Origin: an uncultured Actinomyces sp.
GTDB lineage: Bacteria; Actinomycetota; Actinomycetes; Actinomycetales; Actinomycetaceae
Direction of reading: 5' to 3'
Length of the DNA: 35,131 nt
Assembly (NCBI GenBank): GCA_938022345.1
Contig: CALIEP010000327.1
Coordinates: 1 to 35,131, forward strand
Made by a program: the position numbers and the translations under genes. Shown piece after piece: positions 7,700 to 14,741 of the stretch. Numbering within the stretch: the first letter of the stretch is position 1; each line of letters opens with the position of its first letter. The notes beneath the pieces were generated by a model, which saw only the letters and a program-made list of their open reading frames with translations, was not told where the DNA came from and did no database searches.

Positions 7700-8119
7700 G
7701 TGGCTGAGCCGAAGAAGAGCGAAGAGCGCGAGGAAGAGAAGAAGGACGCACAGACCGAGGAGCGTTCCGAGAAGCGCGACGAGCGTCACGCTCACGAGGA
7801 CGAGAAGAAGAAGGACTCGAAGCGCGAGGAACACGGCAAGCGTTCATCAAGCAAGAAGCGCGATCACGAATCTCGCGTTGAGAAGCGCGCAAAGGCCGAG
7901 TCGGATAATGAAATCCACGCGTGGACCGATGGCATTCCGCTTTCGCCTGTGTGGTGGGCACCCGTCTTTACGACCCTGATGATTGTCGGCCTGCTGTGGA
8001 TTGTTGTCTTCTACATTTCCGGAGCCACCTACCCGATTCCGAAGATCGGGCAGTGGAACTTGGCAGTCGGTGGCGGTATCGCCTTTGTCGGCTTCCTCAT
8101 GACTATGCGTTGGCGCTGA
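7700..8119 (+). CDS. crgA: Cell division protein CrgA with long charged N-terminus
   Basis: CrgA is a small two-helix membrane protein that interacts with FtsZ, FtsQ, FtsI and the Wag31 region of the actinobacterial divisome. The last about 65 residues are typical: PLSPVWWAPVFTTLMIVGLL, the second helix WNLAVGGGIAFVGFLMTMRWR, and the ATYPIP linker. The start GTG at 7700 has AGGA 6 nt upstream. Total length is 139 aa, against roughly 85-95 in most CrgA proteins: the first about 70 residues are a Lys/Glu/Arg-rich, probably disordered or helical extension. Divergent from DUF881 and followed by a gene-free region with DnaA boxes. Confidence 0.92.
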   Translation: MAEPKKSEEREEEKKDAQTEERSEKRDERHAHEDEKKKDSKREEHGKRSSSKKRDHESRVEKRAKAESDNEIHAWTDGIPLSPVWWAPVFTTLMIVGLLWIVVFYISGATYPIPKIGQWNLAVGGGIAFVGFLMTMRWR

Positions 8120-8229
8120 GCATGTCGCCGAACGTGAATTCTCCTTTCTGATGAACTGAAATTCACGCATCACAACATTTTTCTTCGTCAGATCTTGGAT
8201 ATCGCCGATTTTGGGCGCTTTAGAGGCCC

Positions 8230-8491
8230 AAATCCACATCCACAGCAAAAAGTTATCCACAGGTAAATCCACAACTGGGGATAAATGCCATCGATGTAAT
8301 TACCCAGCTTCGATTCCCAGATTTACTAATGAATCCGGTTCGTAAAGATTGAATTGAAACTTCAGACTTGCGATATATCAACGAAAACTCACGTTTTGCC
8401 CCAAAAACAACAAAATGATGTTCCACAGCACACTTTTCAGCTTCGCACAATGATTTCGCGCTGTATCCACACTTTATCCACAACATCCACA
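8230..8491. other. DnaA-box cluster in gene-free region (possible origin or DnaA-titration locus)
   Basis: The 517-nt stretch 8120-8636 has no credible gene and is more AT-rich than its flanks. Two perfect DnaA boxes TTATCCACA occur at 8253-8261 and 8474-8482. Near matches are AAATCCACA (8230-8238, 8265-8273), ACATCCACA (8236-8244, 8483-8491), GTATCCACA (8463-8471) and, reversed, TGGGGATAA (8276-8284). They form two groups separated by about 140 nt of AT-rich DNA. The nearby gene order is the one usually found close to dnaA. dnaA and dnaN are not in the window, so oriC itself is unproven. Confidence 0.6.
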
Positions 8492-8636
8492 GGCAAAATG
8501 AGCAAGCTCCCATTTAGCTTTCAGCTTTCACCCAGAACGCGATAAGAAGCGGCTAAAACGAAGTCAGTGCGCGGGCATTCAGTGGTTTCCACGCTCCCTC
8601 GCATCACCTAGATGTGGAGCAATAACTCCACGCAGA

Positions 8637-9398
8637 CTACGCGTGGAACTCGATACGCCGACCGGCCTCGTACATGCCCCCAAGGCGCTGACCACTCAAT
8701 GCGGGCTGGAAGGAGGCAATATCCGTCGTCGAGAAGGTCGTTAGCGAATTCATGCCGTACTTGGCCAGCATGGGTGCAGCGGGAGCCGAAGGGCCAACAA
8801 TGATCGTCTGCGCACTTCGCGAAAGCTCCAAAAGGCGCGGCATCGTCTTATTCACAAAGGCAGAGCCCGTAATAAAGACGTAGTCGCAGGTGGGAAGAAC
8901 ATACTCTGCGGCCGTATCTGGCAAATCTCCGTCCAGCACGTTGCGCTCGAAGATAAAGAGCTTAGATGCGGCAGAGAGGGCCGCGGCAGCAAAGGGGAAA
9001 TGCCCAATAACAGCGACACGCTTACCGGCGACCTCAGCTGACCAGGGATCAAAAAGGTTCTGCCAGTTATTCACCTGGCAAGGGACAAAACCTGCGGCTT
9101 CGGCCCGCGAGGGAAGCGCATACCAAGAATTCACAGCAGCCATTCCCAGCGCGGCCTCGGCGAAATTCCAACTCTTCGCATAAGCGGCAACCTCACGAAG
9201 ACTCATGCCAGAGGGATCGGCGGGAAGGCGGCGAGCAATCGACTCAACCGGCATGTGGAAGGCCATTCCCGCGCCGGCCTCGGAATTCTCAATGAAAGCC
9301 CACTTACCAAAACGTCCGCTAGCCGTAACTTTCACGGATGGGTCGATCTGGTCAATCAGCCGATCATAGATGTCCCACGGATTCCACAGGTCCAGCAT
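8637..9398 (-). CDS. DUF364/DUF4213-type protein (putative heavy-metal chelation domain)
   Basis: About 253 aa, soluble. The N-terminal part (WNPWDIYDRLIDQIDP, WNFAEAALGMAAVNSWY) resembles the DUF4213 cap, and the C-terminal part (AGKRVAVIGHFPF, FIFERN, ADTAAEYVLPTCDYVFITGSAFVNKT-like run, IIVGPSAPAAPMLAKYG) resembles DUF364, a Rossmann-like domain proposed to chelate metals. The family name is from recognition, and its biochemical role is not established. ATG at 9398 is preferred because GGGAG lies 5 nt upstream; a GTG at 9410 directly after the rhomboid stop is possible. It lies just downstream of the rhomboid gene and is probably co-transcribed. Confidence 0.75.
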   Translation of the reverse strand: MLDLWNPWDIYDRLIDQIDPSVKVTASGRFGKWAFIENSEAGAGMAFHMPVESIARRLPADPSGMSLREVAAYAKSWNFAEAALGMAAVNSWYALPSRAEAAGFVPCQVNNWQNLFDPWSAEVAGKRVAVIGHFPFAAAALSAASKLFIFERNVLDGDLPDTAAEYVLPTCDYVFITGSAFVNKTMPRLLELSRSAQTIIVGPSAPAAPMLAKYGMNSLTTFSTTDIASFQPALSGQRLGGMYEAGRRIEFHA

Positions 9399-9410
9399 CG
9401 AAACTCCCAC

Positions 9411-10313
9411 TCAGATATTGAGAAGCACCATATAGGTGACAACAAGGATGACAAGCTCCGTAAGGAACATCCCTGCAATGCCAAGATACAAACGGCGACG
9501 TTGTTTCTTCGCTGTCATCCCGGAACGCGGCTTACCCAAGGCGAGCATCCCCCAGGTCGCGAGCATCCCGAAAAGCAAACCACCAAGATGAGCCTGCCAC
9601 GATACCCCTGAAACGATGAAGCCATACAGGAGGTTGACTGCAAGAAGGCCGGCAACGGCGCGCACGTCAATCCCAGCGGCCCGCTGCAGAACAAAAACCG
9701 AGCCAAAAAGGCCAAAAATTGCGCCCGAAGCTCCGACGGTCACCGTCAAGGCAGATGAGGGGTCAATCAGTACCCACCCCAAAACACCAAGGGTTCCACC
9801 AAGAGCGCTCAAAAGATATAGACAGAAGTAAGGGCCGCGTCCCAGCGCTGGCTCCAAGGCACGTCCAACTGCGTAGAGAGAAACCATATTGAAGACAATG
9901 TGCATGAGATTCACATGCAAGAACGCCGTCGTCAGGATCCGCCACGGCTGATACAGGCCATGAATCGGTGTAAATCCCAGGTATTGGGTGATCATGCCCT
10001 TGGTGAGAATATCGCCTACCCACAGAGCCACGCACACGCCAATGATCGCGTAGGTGACGACGGGGGTTTGTGCGCTCAGTCGGACGCGGCCCCATTGACG
10101 AGGCCGGGCGGCGCGGGCGCTTCCGAAAAGGTTGCCTCGGCCTCGGCCCGCGCAGTCCACACAAATCGAACGGACTTCCGTGGGGACGACACACTGGGTG
10201 CACATGGGTCGATTGCAGCGCTTGCAGTAATCGACGCTACGCACTCCGGGGTGGCGCGGGCACTCGGGTGCAGCGTAGGGATCAGAACGCTGACCATACA
10301 GAGGCTGAGACAT
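9411..10313 (-). CDS. Rhomboid-family intramembrane serine protease with N-terminal zinc finger
   Basis: 300 aa. The N-terminus holds a B-box-like Cys/His zinc-binding segment (CPRHPG, CKRC, CTQC, CVDC within residues 18-54). Six or more TM helices follow with the rhomboid dyad: Ser196 in GASGAIFG and His242 in WQAHLGG, plus the H-x-x-x-N motif HIVFN around 138-142. Rhomboids cleave membrane helices; the substrate here is unknown. The same arrangement (zinc finger plus rhomboid next to a cyclophilin near pknB/crgA) is common in actinobacteria. The stop TGA lies directly before the GTG alternative start of the DUF364 gene. Confidence 0.93.
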   Translation of the reverse strand: MSQPLYGQRSDPYAAPECPRHPGVRSVDYCKRCNRPMCTQCVVPTEVRSICVDCAGRGRGNLFGSARAARPRQWGRVRLSAQTPVVTYAIIGVCVALWVGDILTKGMITQYLGFTPIHGLYQPWRILTTAFLHVNLMHIVFNMVSLYAVGRALEPALGRGPYFCLYLLSALGGTLGVLGWVLIDPSSALTVTVGASGAIFGLFGSVFVLQRAAGIDVRAVAGLLAVNLLYGFIVSGVSWQAHLGGLLFGMLATWGMLALGKPRSGMTAKKQRRRLYLGIAGMFLTELVILVVTYMVLLNI

Positions 10314-10333
10314 ATAAACCTTCCGGTTTGTGG

Positions 10334-10855
10334 TTACTCAGTGATGTCGATCGATTCGATAACGACATCTTCGACGGGACGATCGTTACGACCGGTACGG
10401 GTTGTTGCGATCGCATCGACAACTCGCTTCGAGTCTTCGTCGATCACTTCACCGAAAATGGTGTGGTGTCCGTTGAGCCACGGGGTGGGTGCAACGGTGA
10501 TGAAGAACTGAGAGCCGTTGGTTCCCTTGCCCATGCGCTTGCCTGCGTTTGCCATGGCCAGAAAGTAGGGCTTGGAGAAGGTCAGATCCGGGTGGATCTC
10601 ATCGTTGAACTGGTATCCGGGACCGCCGGTTCCGGTACCAAGGGGGTCACCGCCCTGAATCATGAAGCCATCAATGACGCGGTGAAAAATCGTGCCATCG
10701 AAAAGGGGACGCGAGGTGGGTTGACCATTGTTGGGGTCAACCCATTCGCGTTCGCCCTGTGCAAGTGAGGTGAAGTTCTTGACGGTGTTGGGGGCTTGCT
10801 CGGGGAAAAGCTCGAGTCGAATATCGCCCTTATTGGTGTGAATTGTTGCTTCCAT
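10334..10855 (-). CDS. ppiA: Cyclophilin-type peptidyl-prolyl cis-trans isomerase
   Basis: 173 aa, a single cyclophilin domain without signal peptide, so presumably cytosolic. The active-site motif is clear: FHRVIDGFMIQGGDP, GTNGSQFFIT and LNGHHTIFGEV, with the catalytic Arg of the FHRV segment. It matches PpiA of mycobacteria in length and position near crgA. GGAGGT immediately precedes the ATG, an unusually short spacing for a ribosome binding site, yet the protein start (MEATIHTNKGDI) is the normal one. About 20 nt separates it from the rhomboid gene, so the two probably form one transcript. Confidence 0.95.
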   Translation of the reverse strand: MEATIHTNKGDIRLELFPEQAPNTVKNFTSLAQGEREWVDPNNGQPTSRPLFDGTIFHRVIDGFMIQGGDPLGTGTGGPGYQFNDEIHPDLTFSKPYFLAMANAGKRMGKGTNGSQFFITVAPTPWLNGHHTIFGEVIDEDSKRVVDAIATTRTGRNDRPVEDVVIESIDITE

Positions 10856-10961
10856 ACCTCCATGGTTCCAGATTCAGGCGAGATCGGCACGCTATTTTGC
10901 TCAGTATTCGCTTAATGAAGCTGCATCTAATGGTCAAAGAGTGCACAATAGAAGGGTCCAT

Positions 10962-10990
10962 GCGTTCGCTTAACGGACGCGAATTTTTTA
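10962..10990 (+). terminator. Terminator-like hairpin in the leader of the Ala-rich protein gene
   Basis: GCGTTCG (10962-10968) pairs with CGGACGC (10974-10980), including one G-T pair, around a 5-nt loop, followed by GAATTTTTTA. It ends about 16 nt before the ATG at 11007, so it could be an attenuator or end a short upstream RNA. Confidence 0.4.
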
Positions 10991-11006
10991 CCGATTCGGA
11001 GACATC

Positions 11007-11609
11007 ATGGCAAGGACCCCGAACATCGACACCGAAAAGCTCAAGGCACAGGGCCTACAGCTCCGCGACGCAGCGGCTGTGCACGCGGGCCGTCTCGCCG
11101 TGCGAGCCGCCGATCTGGCAGAGCAGGGACTGGACTGGGCAGCTCCCCGCGCACAGGCTGCACTCTCAAGCGCAATTGAGCGTGCGACTCCCCTTGTTGA
11201 GTCCGCAAGCGAACGTGCACAGTCTGTCGCCGACCGCGCTCAGCCCTTCCTTTCCGACATTCACGGCCACGTCGTGGAGGACTACCTGCCTCGTCTGAAC
11301 AAGGCAGTGTCCGCATCCGCCACTGCTCTTGCTGCTGAGGGTGATCTGGGCTCGCGCGCACGCGCCGCTCGTTCCGCATCGGCACAGGCACTGACCACCC
11401 CGACCCGTAAGAAGAAGTGCTGCAAGAAGAAGGGCCGCCTGCTTCGCGCCCTCTGCTTCACCGCACTGACCGCTGCCGCTGCTGGCGCAGGCTACGTCCT
11501 GTGGAAGCGCAGCCAGCCGATCGAAGATCCGTGGGCCGAGGACTACTGGGCAGACCTCGAGGTCGAAGACTACAGCGCTGATCAGAACCAGGAAGCTTCT
11601 GCCGAGTAA
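11007..11609 (+). CDS. Ala-rich single-pass membrane protein
   Basis: 200 aa, no family confidently recognised. Residues 1-130 are Ala/Arg/Glu-rich and predicted helical (repeated RAADLAEQGLDWAAPRAQAAL-like helices). A basic KKKCCKKKGR patch comes next, followed by one TM helix (about 148-168) and an acidic tail with EDPWAEDYW. This layout resembles actinobacterial YtxH/DUF5324-like helical envelope proteins, but that is only a resemblance. ATG at 11007 has GGAG 5-6 nt upstream. The gene stands alone between the divergent cyclophilin gene and a strong bidirectional terminator. Confidence 0.8.
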   Translation: MARTPNIDTEKLKAQGLQLRDAAAVHAGRLAVRAADLAEQGLDWAAPRAQAALSSAIERATPLVESASERAQSVADRAQPFLSDIHGHVVEDYLPRLNKAVSASATALAAEGDLGSRARAARSASAQALTTPTRKKKCCKKKGRLLRALCFTALTAAAAGAGYVLWKRSQPIEDPWAEDYWADLEVEDYSADQNQEASAE

Positions 11610-11634
11610 GACAGAGCGCCTCTGAGAAGGCTTA

Positions 11635-11677
11635 ATGTTTTGGGGTCGCGACGCATTGCGTCGAGACCCCAAAACAT
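11635..11677. terminator. Strong bidirectional terminator between convergent genes
   Basis: Thirteen-nt perfect arms ATGTTTTGGGGTC / GACCCCAAAACAT, then one mismatch and six further pairs (CGACGC / GCGTCG) around an ATT loop. The A/T-rich outer arms give a U-run on both strands, serving the Ala-rich protein gene (+) and the small membrane protein gene (-). Confidence 0.85.
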
Positions 11678-11723
11678 TTCTCTGTCCAGATCTTCACCGG
11701 CGAAGATACTCGACGAAGAAGCG

Positions 11724-12110
11724 CTAACCGGCGATAAAGAAGAGTCCCACGAATCCAAGGATTCCCAATGCCAAGGAACTCACATTCAGAACAATCGCCC
11801 ACACGTTGAGCGTGCGCTGTGCCGCCGAGAGCTGAGCTGCACGACTCGGAATCGACAAGACCACGCCGAGAATATTCATCGGGCCGATGAGGCCGACCCA
11901 CATGAACAAGATCAGGATCCATACCCAACCGGCGCCTTCGGGATGTCCGCTCTTGATTGCGCTTTGGATAATCAGGTAGGGGAACAAAAACGAACAAATA
12001 ACAAGAATCCAGCCGATAATGCCGAGTATCAGCGGGAAACGCTTAAGTTTCGCTTCACCTTGCCCAAACGGGGTTCCGAAGTTTTGACCAGCCGGCTGCG
12101 GCATGCTCAC
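11724..12110 (-). CDS. Small three-helix membrane protein
   Basis: 128 aa. A Gly/Pro/Gln-rich cytosolic N-terminus (MSMPQPAGQNFGTPFGQGEAKLK) is followed by three hydrophobic helices (about 26-46, 62-84, 102-126). The layout resembles DUF4190-like or related small actinobacterial membrane proteins, but I do not recognise a specific family. GTG at 12110 has AGGAGG 5 nt upstream; an ATG two codons further in is the alternative. Monocistronic between two hairpins. Function unknown. Confidence 0.75.
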   Translation of the reverse strand: MSMPQPAGQNFGTPFGQGEAKLKRFPLILGIIGWILVICSFLFPYLIIQSAIKSGHPEGAGWVWILILFMWVGLIGPMNILGVVLSIPSRAAQLSAAQRTLNVWAIVLNVSSLALGILGFVGLFFIAG

Positions 12111-12144
12111 ATTGTCCTCCTCGTGGATAAATATTGCGAAGACT

Positions 12145-12161
12145 GAGACTATCGAAGTCTC
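12145..12161 (-). terminator. Short hairpin after the HAD gene
   Basis: GAGACT (12145-12150) and AGTCTC (12156-12161) around ATCGA, between the HAD phosphatase stop and the next gene on the same strand. Weak, with no long U-tract. Confidence 0.35.
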
Positions 12162-12179
12162 TGGCCCCTGTAAAGGTGA

Positions 12180-13115
12180 CTACTCAAGGAAAGAGCTCAG
12201 CACGCGCACAACCCCGGCCTCGTTATTCGAAGGCGCAACAAAGCGAGCGGCGGCAAGGATATCGGGAGACGCATTCGCCATTGCAAAGGAAAACTCAGCG
12301 TGAGACATCATCCCAAGGTCGTTTCCCGCGTCTCCAAATACTGCGGTTTGTGCAGGAGAAACCCCAAGATACTTCTGCAGCTCGCTGAGCGCTTGGCCTT
12401 TATCAACCCCGCGCATCTGCAAATCTGCCCAGTTATCGCCGGAAAGCGCGAATTGATGACTCTGCTTGAACGTTCCCAAAGTTCGTTCAGCCAAGGGCTT
12501 TACATCTCCTGCGCTGCGCAGGGCAAGCTTGATGATCGCGTCATCCAATTCACCGTGTTCAATCTCGTCAAGTACCTCTAGCAGGTCTTCAACAACCTGA
12601 GTTCGCGCGTAGTACGGAGTGATTGCATGCACGAACGGCGCATCACTGCGCTCGATATACGCTGATTTCTTCCCGCAAACGACAAGGCCTCCATCCCACT
12701 GAGCAGCTTCCATTTCCTGGGGCTTCCCGTCTTGCGAATCGGGATGCGCAGCAAAGAAACCGCGCTGACGCACGTGATGACGGACCAATTCGACACACCG
12801 GCGCACCGTCTCTAGGTCAAGTGGACTTGAGGATATCTCTTCCCCATCACGCATAACGACCGCTCCATTTTCACCGATAAAAGTCATCCCCACGCGCTCC
12901 GGGAACATATTGATCAGAGTCCAGACTTGTCGACCTGACGCGGGAACAAAAGTGATGCCACGATCCTCCATAGAATCGAGGAGCTGCTCCAGTCCGGCAG
13001 GGAAGTTTTTCTGATCATCCAACAAGGTCCCATCCATATCGACTGCTGCCAGACGAATATCAGCATTCGCGTATGTGGCGGGATCACTTGCTTGCGGCAT
13101 TGACGCTTCGCGCAT
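12180..13115 (-). CDS. Cof-type HAD-superfamily phosphatase
   Basis: About 311 aa. HAD motif I is DMDGTLLDD near the N-terminus, with a C2-type cap domain, a conserved Lys in the middle, and motif IV GDAGNDLGMM near residue 255-265, followed by the AMANASPDI segment typical of Cof/YidA proteins. These enzymes dephosphorylate sugar phosphates and similar metabolites; the substrate cannot be read from sequence. The ATG at 13115 is chosen because GAGGAAG lies about 8 nt upstream and homology begins 15-20 residues later; the open frame runs back to 13196. It is divergent from the SAH-hydrolase-like gene. Confidence 0.9.
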   Translation of the reverse strand: MREASMPQASDPATYANADIRLAAVDMDGTLLDDQKNFPAGLEQLLDSMEDRGITFVPASGRQVWTLINMFPERVGMTFIGENGAVVMRDGEEISSSPLDLETVRRCVELVRHHVRQRGFFAAHPDSQDGKPQEMEAAQWDGGLVVCGKKSAYIERSDAPFVHAITPYYARTQVVEDLLEVLDEIEHGELDDAIIKLALRSAGDVKPLAERTLGTFKQSHQFALSGDNWADLQMRGVDKGQALSELQKYLGVSPAQTAVFGDAGNDLGMMSHAEFSFAMANASPDILAAARFVAPSNNEAGVVRVLSSFLE

Positions 13116-13253
13116 GTGTAGTACTTCCTCACGACCGGAGATGACGTCCTCAAGGGCAACCATGGAATAGAAAAGGACCTGCGACCAGACTAACAACCGC
13201 GCCTTTCATGGACCTAATGCCGCCAACTCGTCAACCTCGTGAAGGCTCATCTG

Positions 13254-13259
13254 CTAGTT
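13254..13259 (+). promoter_or_regulatory. Candidate -10 element for leaderless start of the SAHase-like gene
   Basis: TAGTTT, preceded by TG as an extended -10 (TGCTAGTTT), ends 8 nt before the ATG at 13268. No ribosome binding site precedes that ATG, so transcription starting at or next to the A of ATG (leaderless mRNA) is a reasonable reading. Confidence 0.35.
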
Positions 13260-13267
13260 TGAACGGC

Positions 13268-14737
13268 ATGACCCACGCGCAAGTGCTTCTGCGGGCATAC
13301 GCCCGCGCAACAAATATGTTGATCGCCGGACGGCGCTTCGTCACTTCAGATCCTGAGCTCGCCTCTCTTCTTGAGGCTTTCGGAGCCCAGGTCATGTCCC
13401 CCGATCCTTCCGAGTCCGCCCCCTCCACTCCCACCGGCCTCGACGTCATCTTCGACCTGGATGAGGGAGCATTTCCTCATCCGGGTGCAATTACCGTCCT
13501 CGCTCCCGGCGGCAGCTTCCAAGGAGTTTACGCGCCCGATACTTCCCTTTTGCGTGGCCCCGAGGATCCCGAGCGCATCGCGTGGGCCCGTTCGCTCATG
13601 CCCGTCACCGAGGCCGCGGTGGGCCGCATTGCCCACCTCCTCCCGGGTCGCCGCATCGGCCTCGCCCTGGTTTTGGAACCAAAAACTGCGGCGCTTGCCC
13701 TGATGCTTGCCGAGGCAGGTGCTGAAGTTTCCGTCTTTGGGCACGCAAGCGAGACCCGAGATGACGTTGCCGACGCACTGCGACGCGCGGGACTGAAGGT
13801 CTTCGCCGACTCCCAAGCAAGTCCTGAGCAGGAAGAAGCACTCGCCCGCGAGTTCCTCGCGGAAAACAACGAGTACCTGCTGGATGACGGTTCGCATCTT
13901 ATTCGCATGGCTCACGATCCGGGTCGCGCTCCCACAGCGCTTTCCGCCTTGCGCGGCGCTGCCGAGGAAACGACCTCGGGACTGCGACCGCTGCGTGATT
14001 TCCCTCTGCGCGTTCCTGTGATTGCCAGCAATGATGCACGTTCCAAGACCCTCTTCGATAACGCCTACGGAACGGGCCAATCCTGTTGGACAACGATTCT
14101 TGACATCATCGATCCTGCAGGAATTGGAGCCCCAATCCCTGGAATGGCGGTCGGAGTCATTGGTTACGGAGACGTCGGCAAGGGGTGTGCTCGCTTTGGC
14201 CGCGCACTGGGAGGAAAGGTCAGTGTTGTTGAGCTGGACCCGGTCCGCGCGCTCCAAGCGCGCATGGATGGTTTCACAGTCGCTGCCCTCGACGAGGTTG
14301 CTCCCACAGCGGGGCTTTTGATGTCCGCCACGGGAGAGCCCTCCACCATCCCCCTCAGCGCTCTTGAAGTTCTTCCCAAAGATGCGATCGTCACCGTCGC
14401 GGGCGGCGTAGTCGGCGAAGTTGAGGTCGAGCAGGCACTGGCCGCGGGCTGGACTTTTACCGAGGCCGGCGACCCTCATGTGCAAAGGCTGACCAGCCCG
14501 ACGGGCAAGTCCCTGCGCATCCTCGAAAAGGGCGAGGGCATCAACTATACGGCCGGGGAAGGCAATCCCATCGAGATCATGGACATGAGTTTTGGAGTCC
14601 AAGTCGGCGCACTTACCGAGCTACTGACTCACGGAGACGAACTCGCACCCGGTCTCCATAACCTTCCCATTCAAGCCGACAACGCGGTGGCTCAAGCTGC
14701 GCTTGATGCACTGCGCGGTGCAGGCAATGCACAATAG
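13268..14737 (+). CDS. S-adenosylhomocysteine hydrolase-like protein lacking the catalytic histidines
   Basis: About 489 aa from ATG 13268 (open to 13208). Residues from about 98 align with SAH hydrolases: RIAWARSLMPV, LEPKTAALALMLAEAGAEV, AEETTSGL, NDARSKTLFDNAYGTGQS, the NAD loop GYGDVGKG (about 299-306) and GNPIEIMDMSF. Lys260, Asp264 and Glu234 equivalents are kept. The three catalytic histidines are not: the His of LHLEPKTA is Val135, the His of the NAGHFD motif is Gly380, and the His of the GDGHP motif is Asn433. About 95 extra N-terminal residues are of unknown fold. The enzyme normally splits SAH to adenosine and homocysteine; this copy probably does something else, or binds without classic catalysis. 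Followed by a deaminase gene. Confidence 0.85.
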   Translation: MTHAQVLLRAYARATNMLIAGRRFVTSDPELASLLEAFGAQVMSPDPSESAPSTPTGLDVIFDLDEGAFPHPGAITVLAPGGSFQGVYAPDTSLLRGPEDPERIAWARSLMPVTEAAVGRIAHLLPGRRIGLALVLEPKTAALALMLAEAGAEVSVFGHASETRDDVADALRRAGLKVFADSQASPEQEEALAREFLAENNEYLLDDGSHLIRMAHDPGRAPTALSALRGAAEETTSGLRPLRDFPLRVPVIASNDARSKTLFDNAYGTGQSCWTTILDIIDPAGIGAPIPGMAVGVIGYGDVGKGCARFGRALGGKVSVVELDPVRALQARMDGFTVAALDEVAPTAGLLMSATGEPSTIPLSALEVLPKDAIVTVAGGVVGEVEVEQALAAGWTFTEAGDPHVQRLTSPTGKSLRILEKGEGINYTAGEGNPIEIMDMSFGVQVGALTELLTHGDELAPGLHNLPIQADNAVAQAALDALRGAGNAQ

Positions 14738-14741
14738 TCCT

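Noticed and set aside
8253..8545. Short frames on both strands in the DnaA-box region
   Set aside because: No ribosome sites or recognisable proteins; codons are dictated by the repeated boxes and AT-rich DNA.
12122..12130. Further DnaA box (CGTGGATAA)
   Set aside because: A single one-mismatch site away from the cluster; expected by chance.
13346..14602. 418-codon minus-strand frame across the SAHase-like gene
   Set aside because: Shadow frame; the plus strand has clear SAHase motifs.
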